A stretch of 58,449 nucleotides of DNA, taken from positions 1 to 58,449 of the forward strand of contig JALVVR010000012.1 in NCBI GenBank assembly GCA_027023305.1, in the 5' to 3' direction. Origin of the DNA: Campylobacterales bacterium (GTDB lineage Bacteria; Campylobacterota; Campylobacteria; Campylobacterales; QNZT01). Made by a program: the position numbers and the translations under genes. Positions 17,593 through 26,892 of this stretch are shown here, one piece after another (position 1 is the first letter of the stretch; each line of letters starts with the position of its first letter). The notes beneath the pieces were generated by a model. That model had not been told where the DNA came from. It did no database searches and was given only the letters and a program-made list of their open reading frames with translations.

Positions 17593-19192
17593 TTATATCC
17601 ACCTTTACTAAACTTTGATAAAATGACTTATTGTCATCCTTTTTTATTAGATTTGTTCCAACACTGTATTTTTGATTTTGTGATATATCCTTGATAAACT
17701 CTGTTATCTTTTTATCTTTATCACTTCTAACGGTTATTTTAAATTCATCCTCATGATTTGTAACTCTCACAACTTTTGAATTGTGTCTATTTACTTTTTT
17801 AAACAAATCATTAAGAGTTTTAACCTTCATGTTGTAGGCTACTTTTTTATTGTATATCTCTTTTAAAAGTTTTGTTCTAAAGGCCAACTCTTTGTTTTTG
17901 ACTTTTAGTTTTTCTTCAACTGATTTTTTTTCTTCTAAAACTTTTGTAAACTCACTCTTCATCTTTTTAACTCTACTTGATAAATTAATATCTTCTTGTC
18001 CTAATTTATTATATTTAAAATCAAATGCTTGTTTTTCAACAAGAAGATAAGCAGGGTATAAAAGTGAAATAGCTATCCCTGCAGCAATATATTTTGTTAA
18101 AATTCCACTAGGAGTTGTTAAAAATGGAGGTTCTTTTTTATATATAGAGATATTAAACTCTTCATCATTAGTCTCTAAATAGTATTTAGCATTTATTGTC
18201 ATTAAGTGAATTAATGGATCTATATCAATTTCAGAAGTATTTTTTGAGGTTTTTACATAAAATTCACTACTCGGGATTGATGTATAGCTTTCACAAAACT
18301 CACTAAGACCTTTTATATTTCCAATCTTTGAACTTAGATAAATTTGATTTATACTTTCTATATTACTTGATCTTTTTGCAAAAATTAATATATCATTTAT
18401 ATAGTTAAAAAGTTCACCAAATATTTTCATCAAATGTTTTTGTAAAACTTGATCAGGAACTTTCAATCCCTGTTGCTTTAACATACCAAAAAACTCTTTT
18501 TCATCTACATGCTGGGTAATACTCTTTGCAAACTCTTCGCTAAGTTTTTTTAGAGAGTGAGTAATACTTTTTGCATATACAAACTCACCCATATTATATA
18601 TAGTTAAAAATGTATCATCATAATCAAAGTGTATAAAACAATCAACACCATCTCTTTGAAATAAATCTTTTTTATATAAAGCATCATATAATAGGGGAGC
18701 AGGAGTTAGAAAATCTATATGCTTTATACTATCAATTTCATTAAAAACTTCATCTATCTTATAGTATGGAATAGCAAATATATTAAAAAGTCTGTTATCA
18801 CCAGAGTTAATACTAACTTCTATATACTTTATCAGATAATCAATATCACTATCAAGTCCAAATTCATCATAAGCTGCTATCTCAATAGCATCATTTAAAT
18901 CCTCCTCAGATATATTTCTACTAACTTCAACACTACCAGATATAAAATATTTTAGATATATGTATGAAATATAAAAGTTTTTCTTATCATAAAAATTTAT
19001 ATTTCCTTTACTGATAAGATTATTATTATAGTTATAGGTTAGCTTACTATATGGAACTATAGCTACTATTCCACCACTAACCTCTTTTGCTTTAGATACT
19101 TTTAGCTTTGGAAGTTTTAAACCACCAAGTTTTGGAAGTTTTAAACCACCAAGTTTTGGTAGTTTAATCTCTTTATTTAAACTTTTTAACAT
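17576..19192 (-). CDS. PilM-PilN/MshI-like fusion protein with LPKLGGLK repeats
   Basis: A 538-residue protein. Residues 8-31 are three copies of LPKLGGLK or a close variant (24-bp DNA repeat). The middle (about 50-360) is compatible with a PilM-like actin fold, a transmembrane helix follows (ILTKYIAAGIAISLLYPAYLL, about 367-387), then a coiled coil and a PilN-like periplasmic domain (NSKVVRVTNHEDEFKITVRS). MshI is likewise a PilM/PilN-like component. It is the first gene of the MSHA-like set and follows era by 48 nt on the same strand with no terminator seen. Assignment is by topology and order. Confidence 0.65.
   Translation of the reverse strand: MLKSLNKEIKLPKLGGLKLPKLGGLKLPKLKVSKAKEVSGGIVAIVPYSKLTYNYNNNLISKGNINFYDKKNFYISYIYLKYFISGSVEVSRNISEEDLNDAIEIAAYDEFGLDSDIDYLIKYIEVSINSGDNRLFNIFAIPYYKIDEVFNEIDSIKHIDFLTPAPLLYDALYKKDLFQRDGVDCFIHFDYDDTFLTIYNMGEFVYAKSITHSLKKLSEEFAKSITQHVDEKEFFGMLKQQGLKVPDQVLQKHLMKIFGELFNYINDILIFAKRSSNIESINQIYLSSKIGNIKGLSEFCESYTSIPSSEFYVKTSKNTSEIDIDPLIHLMTINAKYYLETNDEEFNISIYKKEPPFLTTPSGILTKYIAAGIAISLLYPAYLLVEKQAFDFKYNKLGQEDINLSSRVKKMKSEFTKVLEEKKSVEEKLKVKNKELAFRTKLLKEIYNKKVAYNMKVKTLNDLFKKVNRHNSKVVRVTNHEDEFKITVRSDKDKKITEFIKDISQNQKYSVGTNLIKKDDNKSFYQSLVKVDINANFK
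19110..19157 (-). repeat. Two perfect 24-bp tandem repeats in the mshI-like gene
   Basis: Bases 19110-19133 and 19134-19157 are identical in-frame copies encoding the LPKLGGLK unit; a third, degenerate copy follows. The Lys/Leu/Gly-rich unit is unlike the rest of the protein and could vary in copy number by slippage. Confidence 0.85.
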
Positions 19193-19240
19193 CTTTTAAC
19201 CCTAAATATTTAGATTTAGCGGTTAAGAAGATTTATAGAT

Positions 19241-20131
19241 TTAGAAGTCGTAACCTAGCTGTGATAAAGACTCTTTATCTTTACTCCACCCTTTTTTAAC
19301 TACTACAAATAGTTTCAAAAAAGCTTTTTTACCGCTAAGAGCTTCAATCTTCTTCCTTGCCATTTTGCCGATTCTTTGTAACCCTTCACCATTTTTTCCG
19401 ATGATGATACCCTTTTGGGAGTTAGAGTTTACGACAATCTGAGCAAAGATTTTCTCTATAAAATCCTCTTCTATAACTCGCTCTATCACTACATCGGAAT
19501 TATATGGAATTTCTTTAGCAGTTTTTTCAAATATTGCTTCTCTTATGTACTCTTTATAAATATCTTTCATTTTAGATGTTGTTAAAAAGTCGGTATCATA
19601 GTAATATGGAGAGGTTGGTAAATATTTAGAAATAACTGATAAAAGTTGTTCAACACTACCACCTTTTTTGATAGTGGTAGGTACAAGTTCTAAAAATTTG
19701 TCTTGATATTTTTGATATTCAACAATCTTTTGCAAAACTTTTTGGTTAGAAACCATGTCAACTTTTGTTAAAAGAACAATATGAGGAAGATTTTTTTCAT
19801 TCAGAGCTAAAAATTTTTCATAATGCTTTATGCTATCAGTTATAGGAGCTAAAAATATAGCCATATCACTATCTCCCAAAGCCTTTATAGCTTCTTCAAG
19901 CATAAATTGATTTAAAAGCTTTTCACTTTCATGAATACCAGGAGTATCCACAAAAACTATCTGAGAGTTTTTGTGCATGACTATTATATTCATTCTTTTT
20001 CTAGTAGCATTCTCTTTTGAGCTTACCATAGCTAAATCTTCACCTACTAGATAGTTTAAGAGTGAACTTTTTCCTGCATTAGGTCTTCCAAGTACTGCTA
20101 CGAAACCAGATTTTGTTGTTACTTTACTCAC
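19241..20131 (-). CDS. era: GTPase Era
   Basis: A 296-residue Ras-like GTPase with KH domain: GRPNAGKSSLLNYL (G1), TRKR (G2), DTPGIH (G3), TKVD (G4), and the C-terminal KH loop GIIIGKNGEGLQRIG. It binds the 3' end of 16S rRNA in 30S assembly. It overlaps hslU by 4 nt. Confidence 0.97.
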   Translation of the reverse strand: MSKVTTKSGFVAVLGRPNAGKSSLLNYLVGEDLAMVSSKENATRKRMNIIVMHKNSQIVFVDTPGIHESEKLLNQFMLEEAIKALGDSDMAIFLAPITDSIKHYEKFLALNEKNLPHIVLLTKVDMVSNQKVLQKIVEYQKYQDKFLELVPTTIKKGGSVEQLLSVISKYLPTSPYYYDTDFLTTSKMKDIYKEYIREAIFEKTAKEIPYNSDVVIERVIEEDFIEKIFAQIVVNSNSQKGIIIGKNGEGLQRIGKMARKKIEALSGKKAFLKLFVVVKKGWSKDKESLSQLGYDF

Positions 20132-21453
20132 AAAATATACCTTGAAACATCTTCATCACTAGCTACAACATCAAGTCTATCATGAACTAACTCTTTTGTG
20201 ACTACTATCTTCTCTCCCTTTTTCTCATCAGCATCAAAACTTATCTCTTCAAGTAGCCTCTCTACAACAGTATGGAGTCTTCTAGCACCAATATCTTCTA
20301 GTTTTTCATTTGCCAACTGAGAGATTTTTGATATAGTCTTTATAGCATCATCATCAAATTCAAGCTCTACTCCCTCAACTCCTAAAAGTGCTTTATACTG
20401 CTTTAAAAGTGAATTTTTTGGAACTGTTAAGATTTTATAAAGAGCATCTTCATCAAGAGAGTTTAACTCAACTCTTAGTGGAAATCTTCCTTGAAGCTCA
20501 GGTATCAAATCACTAGGCTTACTAACATGAAAAGCACCAGCAGCAATGAAGAGTATATGGTTTGTCTTTATAACTCCATACTTTGTATTTACATCACTTC
20601 CCTCAACAAGTGGTAGTAAATCTCTTTGAACTCCCTCTTTACTAGGGTCTTGTCGTGAGTTTGAGTTAGCAGAGACTGCAATTTTGTCTATCTCATCTAT
20701 AAAGATTATCCCACCATTTTCTACTCTCTCTAAAGCTTCAGCTTTTATTTTATCAAAATCAAGTAGTTTATCACTAGCTTCATTTTTAAGAATCTCTTTT
20801 GCATCTTTAACTTTTACCTCTTTTTTGACACTCTCACTCTTTGAAGAGATAATCTTCATGATAGACTCTTGCACTTTGATAACCTCAGGAGACATAGTAG
20901 CATCTCCAAACTCACCCAAAGAGTTGCTTATCTCTACCTCAATATCAAGTTCATCGAGTTCTCCATCTTCGAGTCTTTTTTTCATCTTGTCAAAACTTTT
21001 TTTATACTGCTCTTGTTTTTCCTCACTAGCCCCTTTGGGAAGTGGTGGAAGTAGCTTTTCGATAATCATCTTTGCTACATACTCTTCAATATCAGCTTTA
21101 TTTTTATCTTTATGTTCACTTTTTACCAAGTTTATAGAGATATTTACCAAGTCTCTAACCATAGACTCTACATCTCTTCCAACGAAACCGACTTCAGTAT
21201 ATTTACTAGCCTCAACTTTTACAAAAGGTAGAGCCATCATCTTTGCTAATCTTCTTGCTATCTCAGTCTTTCCAACTCCAGTACTTCCTATCATGAGGAT
21301 ATTTTTTGGCATGATATCCTCTTGTATCTCTTTAGGTAACTGCATCCTTCTATATCTGTTTCTAAGAGCTATAGCTATCGCTTTTTTTGCTTCATATTGC
21401 CCTATAATATAATCATCAAGATAACTTACTATCTCTTTTGGTGTCATACTCAA
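20128..21453 (-). CDS. hslU: HslU ATPase of the HslUV protease
   Basis: A 441-residue AAA+ unfoldase. Seen: TPKEIVSYLDDYIIGQ, Walker A GSTGVGKTE (about residue 57), the GYVG-like pore motif as GFVGRDVESMVRDL, the I-domain, Walker B GGIIFIDEIDKI, and the C-terminal DVSRYIL tail that docks into HslV. It unfolds substrates and feeds them to HslV. Adjacent to hslV with 1 nt between, a standard pair. Confidence 0.98.
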   Translation of the reverse strand: MSMTPKEIVSYLDDYIIGQYEAKKAIAIALRNRYRRMQLPKEIQEDIMPKNILMIGSTGVGKTEIARRLAKMMALPFVKVEASKYTEVGFVGRDVESMVRDLVNISINLVKSEHKDKNKADIEEYVAKMIIEKLLPPLPKGASEEKQEQYKKSFDKMKKRLEDGELDELDIEVEISNSLGEFGDATMSPEVIKVQESIMKIISSKSESVKKEVKVKDAKEILKNEASDKLLDFDKIKAEALERVENGGIIFIDEIDKIAVSANSNSRQDPSKEGVQRDLLPLVEGSDVNTKYGVIKTNHILFIAAGAFHVSKPSDLIPELQGRFPLRVELNSLDEDALYKILTVPKNSLLKQYKALLGVEGVELEFDDDAIKTISKISQLANEKLEDIGARRLHTVVERLLEEISFDADEKKGEKIVVTKELVHDRLDVVASDEDVSRYIL

Positions 21454-21454
21454 A

Positions 21455-21991
21455 TCATTTCTCCAATGTAAAAGTTTTTATTTTATCGCTTGTATATATA
21501 CAAAGCTCACTTGCTATTTGTAAAGACTCTTTCACAAGTTTTTCTTCATCTAAGTCTCCAAATCTATCCATAGCCCTAGCTGCACTTATAGCAAAGTTTC
21601 CTCCACTTCCGATTGCTGCAATCTTTCCATCTTCAGGCTCAACAACATCTCCATTTCCACTTAGGATATAGATATTTTCAGTATTTAGCACTATCATCAT
21701 AGCTTCTAACTGCCTCATGTACTTGTCTTTTCTCCACTGTTTGGAAAACTCTATAACACTCTTTAACAAATCACCCTTTTTGTTTTCCAAAATACCCTCA
21801 AACATATCAAAAAGATTAAAAGCATCAGCAGTGCTACCAGCAAATCCAGCTAAGATTTTTCCTTGATAAAGTCTTCTTATCTTTGTAGCATTACTTTTTA
21901 AGATAGCATTTCCAAAAGTAACCTGCCCATCTCCACCAATAACAGCTTTTTTCTCACCTTTTATGGCTAAAATTGTAGTTGCATGAAACAT
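21455..21991 (-). CDS. hslV: HslV threonine peptidase
   Basis: A 178-residue proteasome-like peptidase. The N-terminus is [20 protein letters not shown]: the catalytic Thr follows a four-residue MFHA leader instead of a single Met, as in Campylobacter and Helicobacter HslV, and must be cleaved off. GGDGQVTFG and the central [21 protein letters not shown] are conserved. One nt from hslU and directly next to rplI. Confidence 0.97.
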   Translation of the reverse strand: MFHATTILAIKGEKKAVIGGDGQVTFGNAILKSNATKIRRLYQGKILAGFAGSTADAFNLFDMFEGILENKKGDLLKSVIEFSKQWRKDKYMRQLEAMMIVLNTENIYILSGNGDVVEPEDGKIAAIGSGGNFAISAARAMDRFGDLDEEKLVKESLQIASELCIYTSDKIKTFTLEK

Positions 21992-22435
21992 TTATTCTCC
22001 TGCTATTTCTAAAGTTGTAGTTGCATGGATTCCATGTCCTAACTTTATAGATATATCATGAGCTCCCACAGTTTTTATAGCATTTTTAATCTCAATAGTT
22101 TTTTTATCTATGTTAAATCCACCTTCGCTTAAAGCAGATGCTATATCATCTTTAGTAACAGCTCCATAAAGATGACCATTTTCTCCTAGCTTTCTTTTGA
22201 TAGTAACTTTTGTATCTTTTAGCTTTTCTGCCATCAAAGTCAACTCTTTTATCTCAGCTTCAAGCTTAGCTTTCATATCTGCTTGCTCTTTTTTCCACTC
22301 TTGTATAACTTCATCAGTAGCTACTTTTGCAAATCCTTTTTTAACTAAAAAGTTTTGTCCATATCCCTCTTTTACCTCTTTAATCTCTCCAGTTTTTCCT
22401 AGACTTTTTACATCTTTTATCAATAGTACTTTCAT
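21992..22435 (-). CDS. rplI: Ribosomal protein bL9
   Basis: A 147-residue protein with the bL9 N-terminal domain ([33 protein letters not shown]), a long connecting helix (about 40-75) and the C-terminal domain ([16 protein letters not shown]). It abuts hslV (stop/start adjacent) and follows the glycosyltransferase by 1 nt, so ribosomal, protease and LPS genes share one transcript. Confidence 0.97.
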   Translation of the reverse strand: MKVLLIKDVKSLGKTGEIKEVKEGYGQNFLVKKGFAKVATDEVIQEWKKEQADMKAKLEAEIKELTLMAEKLKDTKVTIKRKLGENGHLYGAVTKDDIASALSEGGFNIDKKTIEIKNAIKTVGAHDISIKLGHGIHATTTLEIAGE

Positions 22436-22436
22436 A

Positions 22437-23198
22437 TCAATTCTCCTTCTTTTTTTCTAAGTTTAACTCATAAAGTTTAATATACTTGTAAAAGTTAGTA
22501 ACCCCATGAGAATAAGCAATAATTAATCCAATATATCCATCTAAAAATCCTTTTTTAAAAATATATGTTTTTATAAATGAGTATATAGAGTTTAACAAAG
22601 CTTTTGAGGGTGAAGAGGATTTTTTACCAACATTGTTTTTTGCAAAAAGTGTTGAGTATGTGTTTGCTTTAGTTACAAACTGCTCAATAGTACTATATGG
22701 GTAATGTTTCACAACTCCATCTATAGTTTTTACTTCTAAACCCTTTGAGATTATCTTTTCATGAACATCACTATCTGTAAAAGTTGTTACCTCTTTGTTG
22801 TATAGCCTTACAATCTTTTCATCTCCCCAACAATGTTTAATCTGCTTAGATTTATAAAAATTTACTCTATTTATTTGATAGATGTTGCTTTTGTTTAACT
22901 CTATCTTTTTTAAACTATCAACAAACTCTTTGGTTAAAACTTCATCACTATCTAAAGAGAGTATCCAGTTGTTTGTAGAAAATGATGATGCTTTGTTTTT
23001 TGTCTTTCCAAAACCTAAAAACTCTCCATCTATTATCTTGACATTATAAAACTCTTTTGCTTTTTTTTCTGTATCGTCAGTTGAGTTATTTAGATATAGA
23101 ATAACTTCTTTAAACTCTTTTAAACTTTTCAGTACATCTTCTATCGTACTTTGTGAATCTTTTGCGATAATCACTACTGATATATTTTCAATCAACAA
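22437..23198 (-). CDS. Family 2 glycosyltransferase, WaaE/KdtX-like
   Basis: A 253-residue GT-A enzyme: [32 protein letters not shown], the [10 protein letters not shown] segment and the metal-binding LSLDSDE motif, followed by the [20 protein letters not shown] region typical of WaaE-type beta-1,4-glucosyltransferases of the LPS inner core. It acts at the cytoplasmic face using a nucleotide sugar. It overlaps the LPS kinase-like gene by 11 nt in coding sequence, which supports an LPS core role. Confidence 0.85.
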   Translation of the reverse strand: MLIENISVVIIAKDSQSTIEDVLKSLKEFKEVILYLNNSTDDTEKKAKEFYNVKIIDGEFLGFGKTKNKASSFSTNNWILSLDSDEVLTKEFVDSLKKIELNKSNIYQINRVNFYKSKQIKHCWGDEKIVRLYNKEVTTFTDSDVHEKIISKGLEVKTIDGVVKHYPYSTIEQFVTKANTYSTLFAKNNVGKKSSSPSKALLNSIYSFIKTYIFKKGFLDGYIGLIIAYSHGVTNFYKYIKLYELNLEKKKEN

Positions 23199-23913
23199 CA
23201 GGGATTCCTTTTAATCTTTTTTTAAAATTTTTAATAGCTTTGTTTTGGTTGTTAAACTTTTGAGCTAATTTTACTGCTTCTTTTCTATCATGATTTATTA
23301 ACTTAGAATATTCACTTACTATTATATCTATATCCTCATCACTTGCCCAGAGCTTGTTGAAGTTTTTTAACCTATCTACCAAGGATAAGGTAGTAAACTT
23401 CATCCTATTTAAATCAACAACTTTGAAGATATATCCACCCTGCTCTTTTTTTATCAAAATATTTCCAGGAGAGTAATCAAGATGTAAAATATTTTCTTCA
23501 TGAAGTCTAAAAGTAAATCTTGCAAACTCTTTTAAAATATCCTCTCTATCACTAAAATCACTATCAAGTAAAACTTCTCTAATGCTAAAGTCATAATCAA
23601 ACTCTTCACTTACAAAATAGCTCTCACCCAAAAGAGTGTTTTCATAAAACTCTATATATCCTAGAGGCTTGGGAGAAAACTCTTTGAGTCTCAGTGAGTA
23701 TAGATATGACCTTTTTGCTTTTGAAGAAAAAAAAGTATAATAAATAGACTTTAAAAATGATGGCTTTTTAAACGACTTTATTACCTTTTTATCTATGATT
23801 TTTAACTCATTTCTTGCTTTGTGTATAGAGTTAGAACTTGCTTTAAAATAATCTTTTATATTTAATAATTCTTTTTTTTCATCACTGTTGATAGCTTCTA
23901 GTTTATAATTCAT
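23188..23913 (-). CDS. LPS core kinase-like protein (WaaP/KdkA/InaA fold)
   Basis: About 241 residues with a protein-kinase-like lipopolysaccharide kinase core: an N-terminal lobe with KSFKKPSFLKSIYYTFF, catalytic HLDYSPGNILI (HxDxxxxN) and metal-binding DLNRMKF in the DFD position. Such enzymes phosphorylate Kdo or heptose of the inner core. An in-frame TTG at 23943 would extend it 10 residues, but that codon falls only about 4 nt from the predicted transcription start, so ATG 23913 (GAG 6-8 nt upstream) is chosen. First gene of the long minus-strand operon reaching the mshG-like gene at 11377. Confidence 0.8.
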   Translation of the reverse strand: MNYKLEAINSDEKKELLNIKDYFKASSNSIHKARNELKIIDKKVIKSFKKPSFLKSIYYTFFSSKAKRSYLYSLRLKEFSPKPLGYIEFYENTLLGESYFVSEEFDYDFSIREVLLDSDFSDREDILKEFARFTFRLHEENILHLDYSPGNILIKKEQGGYIFKVVDLNRMKFTTLSLVDRLKNFNKLWASDEDIDIIVSEYSKLINHDRKEAVKLAQKFNNQNKAIKNFKKRLKGIPVVD

Positions 23914-23953
23914 TGTTAACTCATAATAATATTTTAGATACAATCTATCTAAT

Positions 23954-23963
23954 ATTATACAAT
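23954..23963. promoter_or_regulatory. Overlapping divergent -10 boxes
   Basis: The minus strand carries TATAAT at 23959-23954 for the kinase operon, and the plus strand TATACAAT at 23956-23963 for the LtaS-like gene. The two -10 elements overlap, so transcription in the two directions may be mutually exclusive. Confidence 0.4.
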
Positions 23964-23976
23964 AAAGGTATTAATA

Positions 23977-25950
23977 ATGGAAAAATCAACCTTTTCTTAC
24001 TCACTGAATCTTTTAAAAAAGAGCATCTTAGTATTGACTTTATTTTTAGTTTTTATGTCAATTGTAAGATTATATCTGTATCTGCATCACTCTATTAAAG
24101 ATGTTCCATTAAATGAGCTGTTTGATGCATTTTTTTTAGGTGTTAGACTTGATTTATCTGTAGTTAGTCTTATATTTGCTCCTATTTTATTATTTGTGAT
24201 TTTTATTAATCTCTTTAGAGGTGAAAATTTTATAATTAAAAGCTATTCTATTGTTCAGTACTACCTAATAGTTATGTTAACTATAGCTTCTATATTGATT
24301 TTTTCAGACTTAGCTTATTTTTCTTACTTTTTTGATCATATTGCTATTACAGTTTTTGGCATTATAGATGATGATACTAAAGCTCTATTAGAGATAGCAA
24401 AAGAAAATTATAACTTAGTAGTTATATCATTTGTATTATTTATTTACTTTGCAGCTTTATATAGATTAATTGCAATTATTTTTAAAAAATCAAAAGTTAC
24501 GAGTGAAAGCTACTCAGTTGTTTTTAGATTTGTAGTTCTTTTTGGAGCTGTATTGATAAATTTTATAGCTATTAGAGGAACTTTTTCAACTTTTCCTATA
24601 ACTAAAAATATACCAGATGTATCTACTGATAAGTTAGTAAACTTACTACCTAAAAATGGAGTTTTAGCATTTGTTGATGCATTCAAACAATATAAAAGAT
24701 CAAAAGAGGATAAGTATGATTTAGTTGCAATAAGTGGATATAAAGGGCATATAGAAGATGCTTTTAAGTTGTTTTTGCAAAAAGATGATATAGATTCTAA
24801 TCTAACTAAAAATTTAGTAAAAACAACCCCTAAAAATGAGTATTTAGAAAAACATCCCAAAAATGTAGTTGTCATGATGGTGGAGAGTTTTGGCCTACCT
24901 ATCACAAAATATCAAAGTAAAGATTTTAATATAATGGGTGCATTGGAAAAGCATTTTAAAACAGATACACTCTTTACAAACTTTATATCTGCATCAAATG
25001 GTACGATAGTATCTCTTGAACCTCTACTACTTAACATAACAGCTAGACCATCTAGTACACCTTTGTCTCAAAGCAAGTATTCTAACAAAAGCTTTAAAGA
25101 AGCTGCTGCATTTGTGTTTAAACAAAAGGGATATGAGACATCTTTTGTTTATGGTGGAGACTTATCATGGAGAAATGTTGGTAAGTTTTTCTCTCATCAA
25201 GGCTTTGATCATGTATATGGAAAAGTTTCAATCGCTAAAGAATTAAATATTGACTTAAAAAAAAGCTCTCATACTTGGGGGATTTTTGATGAGTTTGCAC
25301 ATAAATTTGTTTTAAAAAAGTTAAAAAATGCAAAAAAACCTCAGTTTATATTTTTGTTAACAACAAACAATCATCCTCCTTATACAATACCAAAATGGTA
25401 CAAGAGCAAACCTCTAAATATATCAAATAAACTACAAAAACATTTAGTTGGTGATAAAAATCTTATAAAAAAAAGATTTAAAGATTATGCTTATGCACTA
25501 GACCAAGTAGGAGTATTTTTAGATGGTATAAAACAATCATCTTTAAAAGATAATACAGTTGTTGCAGTTACAGCAGATAACAATACAATAGAAGGACTTA
25601 TGCACTATGATAACTTTTATGATGAGTCTAAAAAAATACCTTTTTATCTATATATGCCAAAAGATATTAGAAAAAAATATAACACTAAAATTGTAGGTTC
25701 ACATAAGGATATTTTTCCAACTATATATAATCTAGTTTTATCAAATAGCTCTTATAGTGCAATAGGTCATGATTTAGCAAATAGCTCTTTGTGGCATTGT
25801 GGGTTTAATGATGCTGGAATTATTATGAGCAAAGATGGTGGATTTGAAAAAAAACATCCTAAAACAAAAGATCAAAAGATGTGTTCTAAGCTATATAACT
25901 CAACTTTAGCGGTTGAGGGGTATTTACTTGATAAAATCATAAAAAAGTGA
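23977..25950 (+). CDS. LtaS/sulfatase-fold membrane transferase (I)
   Basis: A 657-residue protein with about five N-terminal transmembrane helices (residues 15-210) and a periplasmic alkaline-phosphatase-superfamily domain (about 290-600). Motifs: VVVMMVESFG (metal Glu, about 304), NGTIVSLEPLL with the presumed nucleophilic Thr near 343, and VAVTADNNTIEG near 531 where most relatives have ADHG/GDHG. Relatives transfer phosphoglycerol or phosphoethanolamine from phospholipid to envelope glycans. The Asn-for-His change at the metal site is unusual. It is divergent from the LPS kinase operon and next to nucleotide-sugar genes. Confidence 0.8.
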   Translation: MEKSTFSYSLNLLKKSILVLTLFLVFMSIVRLYLYLHHSIKDVPLNELFDAFFLGVRLDLSVVSLIFAPILLFVIFINLFRGENFIIKSYSIVQYYLIVMLTIASILIFSDLAYFSYFFDHIAITVFGIIDDDTKALLEIAKENYNLVVISFVLFIYFAALYRLIAIIFKKSKVTSESYSVVFRFVVLFGAVLINFIAIRGTFSTFPITKNIPDVSTDKLVNLLPKNGVLAFVDAFKQYKRSKEDKYDLVAISGYKGHIEDAFKLFLQKDDIDSNLTKNLVKTTPKNEYLEKHPKNVVVMMVESFGLPITKYQSKDFNIMGALEKHFKTDTLFTNFISASNGTIVSLEPLLLNITARPSSTPLSQSKYSNKSFKEAAAFVFKQKGYETSFVYGGDLSWRNVGKFFSHQGFDHVYGKVSIAKELNIDLKKSSHTWGIFDEFAHKFVLKKLKNAKKPQFIFLLTTNNHPPYTIPKWYKSKPLNISNKLQKHLVGDKNLIKKRFKDYAYALDQVGVFLDGIKQSSLKDNTVVAVTADNNTIEGLMHYDNFYDESKKIPFYLYMPKDIRKKYNTKIVGSHKDIFPTIYNLVLSNSSYSAIGHDLANSSLWHCGFNDAGIIMSKDGGFEKKHPKTKDQKMCSKLYNSTLAVEGYLLDKIIKK

Positions 25951-25968
25951 TTTATTATTCTTATATTG

Positions 25969-25974
25969 TATAAT
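25969..25974 (+). promoter_or_regulatory. -10 box of the epimerase-ugd-ligase operon
   Basis: A perfect TATAAT 24 nt before the epimerase start; GAGG (25990-25993) then serves as ribosome site 5 nt from the ATG. No clear -35. Confidence 0.5.
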
Positions 25975-25998
25975 ACTACATAAATAAATGAGGTTGTT

Positions 25999-26892
25999 AT
26001 GGAATTAAAAAATAAAAAGGTATTGATAACTGGTGGTGCAGGATTTGTAGGTAGCCATTTATGCGAAGCTTTGGTAAAAGATAATGAAGTTTATAGTCTT
26101 GATAACTATTTTACAGGTAGTGAGGATAATCATATAGATGGTGTAAACTATATAAAAGGCAACACTACAAATATATCTAAACTTATAGATTTCACCCCTG
26201 ATATAATCTATCACTTAGGCGAGTATAGTAGAGTTGAACAGAGTTTTGATGATATGCAAAAAGTCTATGAATATAACAAAATCGGTACTTATGAAGTTTT
26301 AGAATTTGTAAGAAAAGTTGGTGCAAAACTTGTATATGCTGGGAGTAGTACAAAGTTTGGAGATGATGGAGTCACTAGAAATACTTCACCTTATGCTTGG
26401 ACCAAGGCAACAAACACTGAGTTGGTTGTAAATTATGGCAATTGGTATGGTATAGACTATGCGATAACTTATTTTTACAATGTTTATGGCAAAAGAGAGA
26501 TAAGTAGTGGAAGGTATGCAACACTAATAGCTTTATTTAATGAAAAAATTAAAAGAGGAGAGTCTTTAACTATAGTAAAGCCTGGAACTCAAAAAAGAAA
26601 TTTTACTCATATAACTGATATTATAAATGGCTTGATTTTAGTTGGAGAGAATGCTTATGGAGATGAGTTTGGTATAGGAAGTGGTGAAGCTTTTACCATA
26701 ATAGAAGTTGCCCAAATGTTTTTAGATATGCCATTAGATAAAGCTATTGAGAGGAAAAAAGTTATTATGTTACCAGAGAGAAGGGGTAATAGAATGACTG
26801 CTGAGGTTATGACTAAAAAGACAAAAGCTTTAGGATGGGAACCAAAGATGCAACTAGAAAAATATATTAAAAACTTAAGGAATAAAGATTGA
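25999..26892 (+). CDS. NAD-dependent nucleotide-sugar epimerase/dehydratase
   Basis: A 297-residue extended [17 protein letters not shown] (NAD binding), AGSSTKFG (Ser of the catalytic triad), YAWTK (YxxxK, about 132-136), and the C-terminal substrate domain with [17 protein letters not shown]. It resembles UDP-glucose 4-epimerase or UDP-glucuronate epimerase families; together with the following Ugd, a UDP-glucuronate-derived sugar is plausible. Slightly short for GalE. Its stop overlaps the ugd start by 4 nt. Confidence 0.85.
   Translation: MELKNKKVLITGGAGFVGSHLCEALVKDNEVYSLDNYFTGSEDNHIDGVNYIKGNTTNISKLIDFTPDIIYHLGEYSRVEQSFDDMQKVYEYNKIGTYEVLEFVRKVGAKLVYAGSSTKFGDDGVTRNTSPYAWTKATNTELVVNYGNWYGIDYAITYFYNVYGKREISSGRYATLIALFNEKIKRGESLTIVKPGTQKRNFTHITDIINGLILVGENAYGDEFGIGSGEAFTIIEVAQMFLDMPLDKAIERKKVIMLPERRGNRMTAEVMTKKTKALGWEPKMQLEKYIKNLRNKD

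Noticed and set aside
20684..21412. A 242-codon open frame on the plus strand opposite hslU
   Set aside because: Antisense to a clear hslU gene, Ser/Leu-rich composition typical of shadow frames in AT-rich coding DNA, and no ribosome site.
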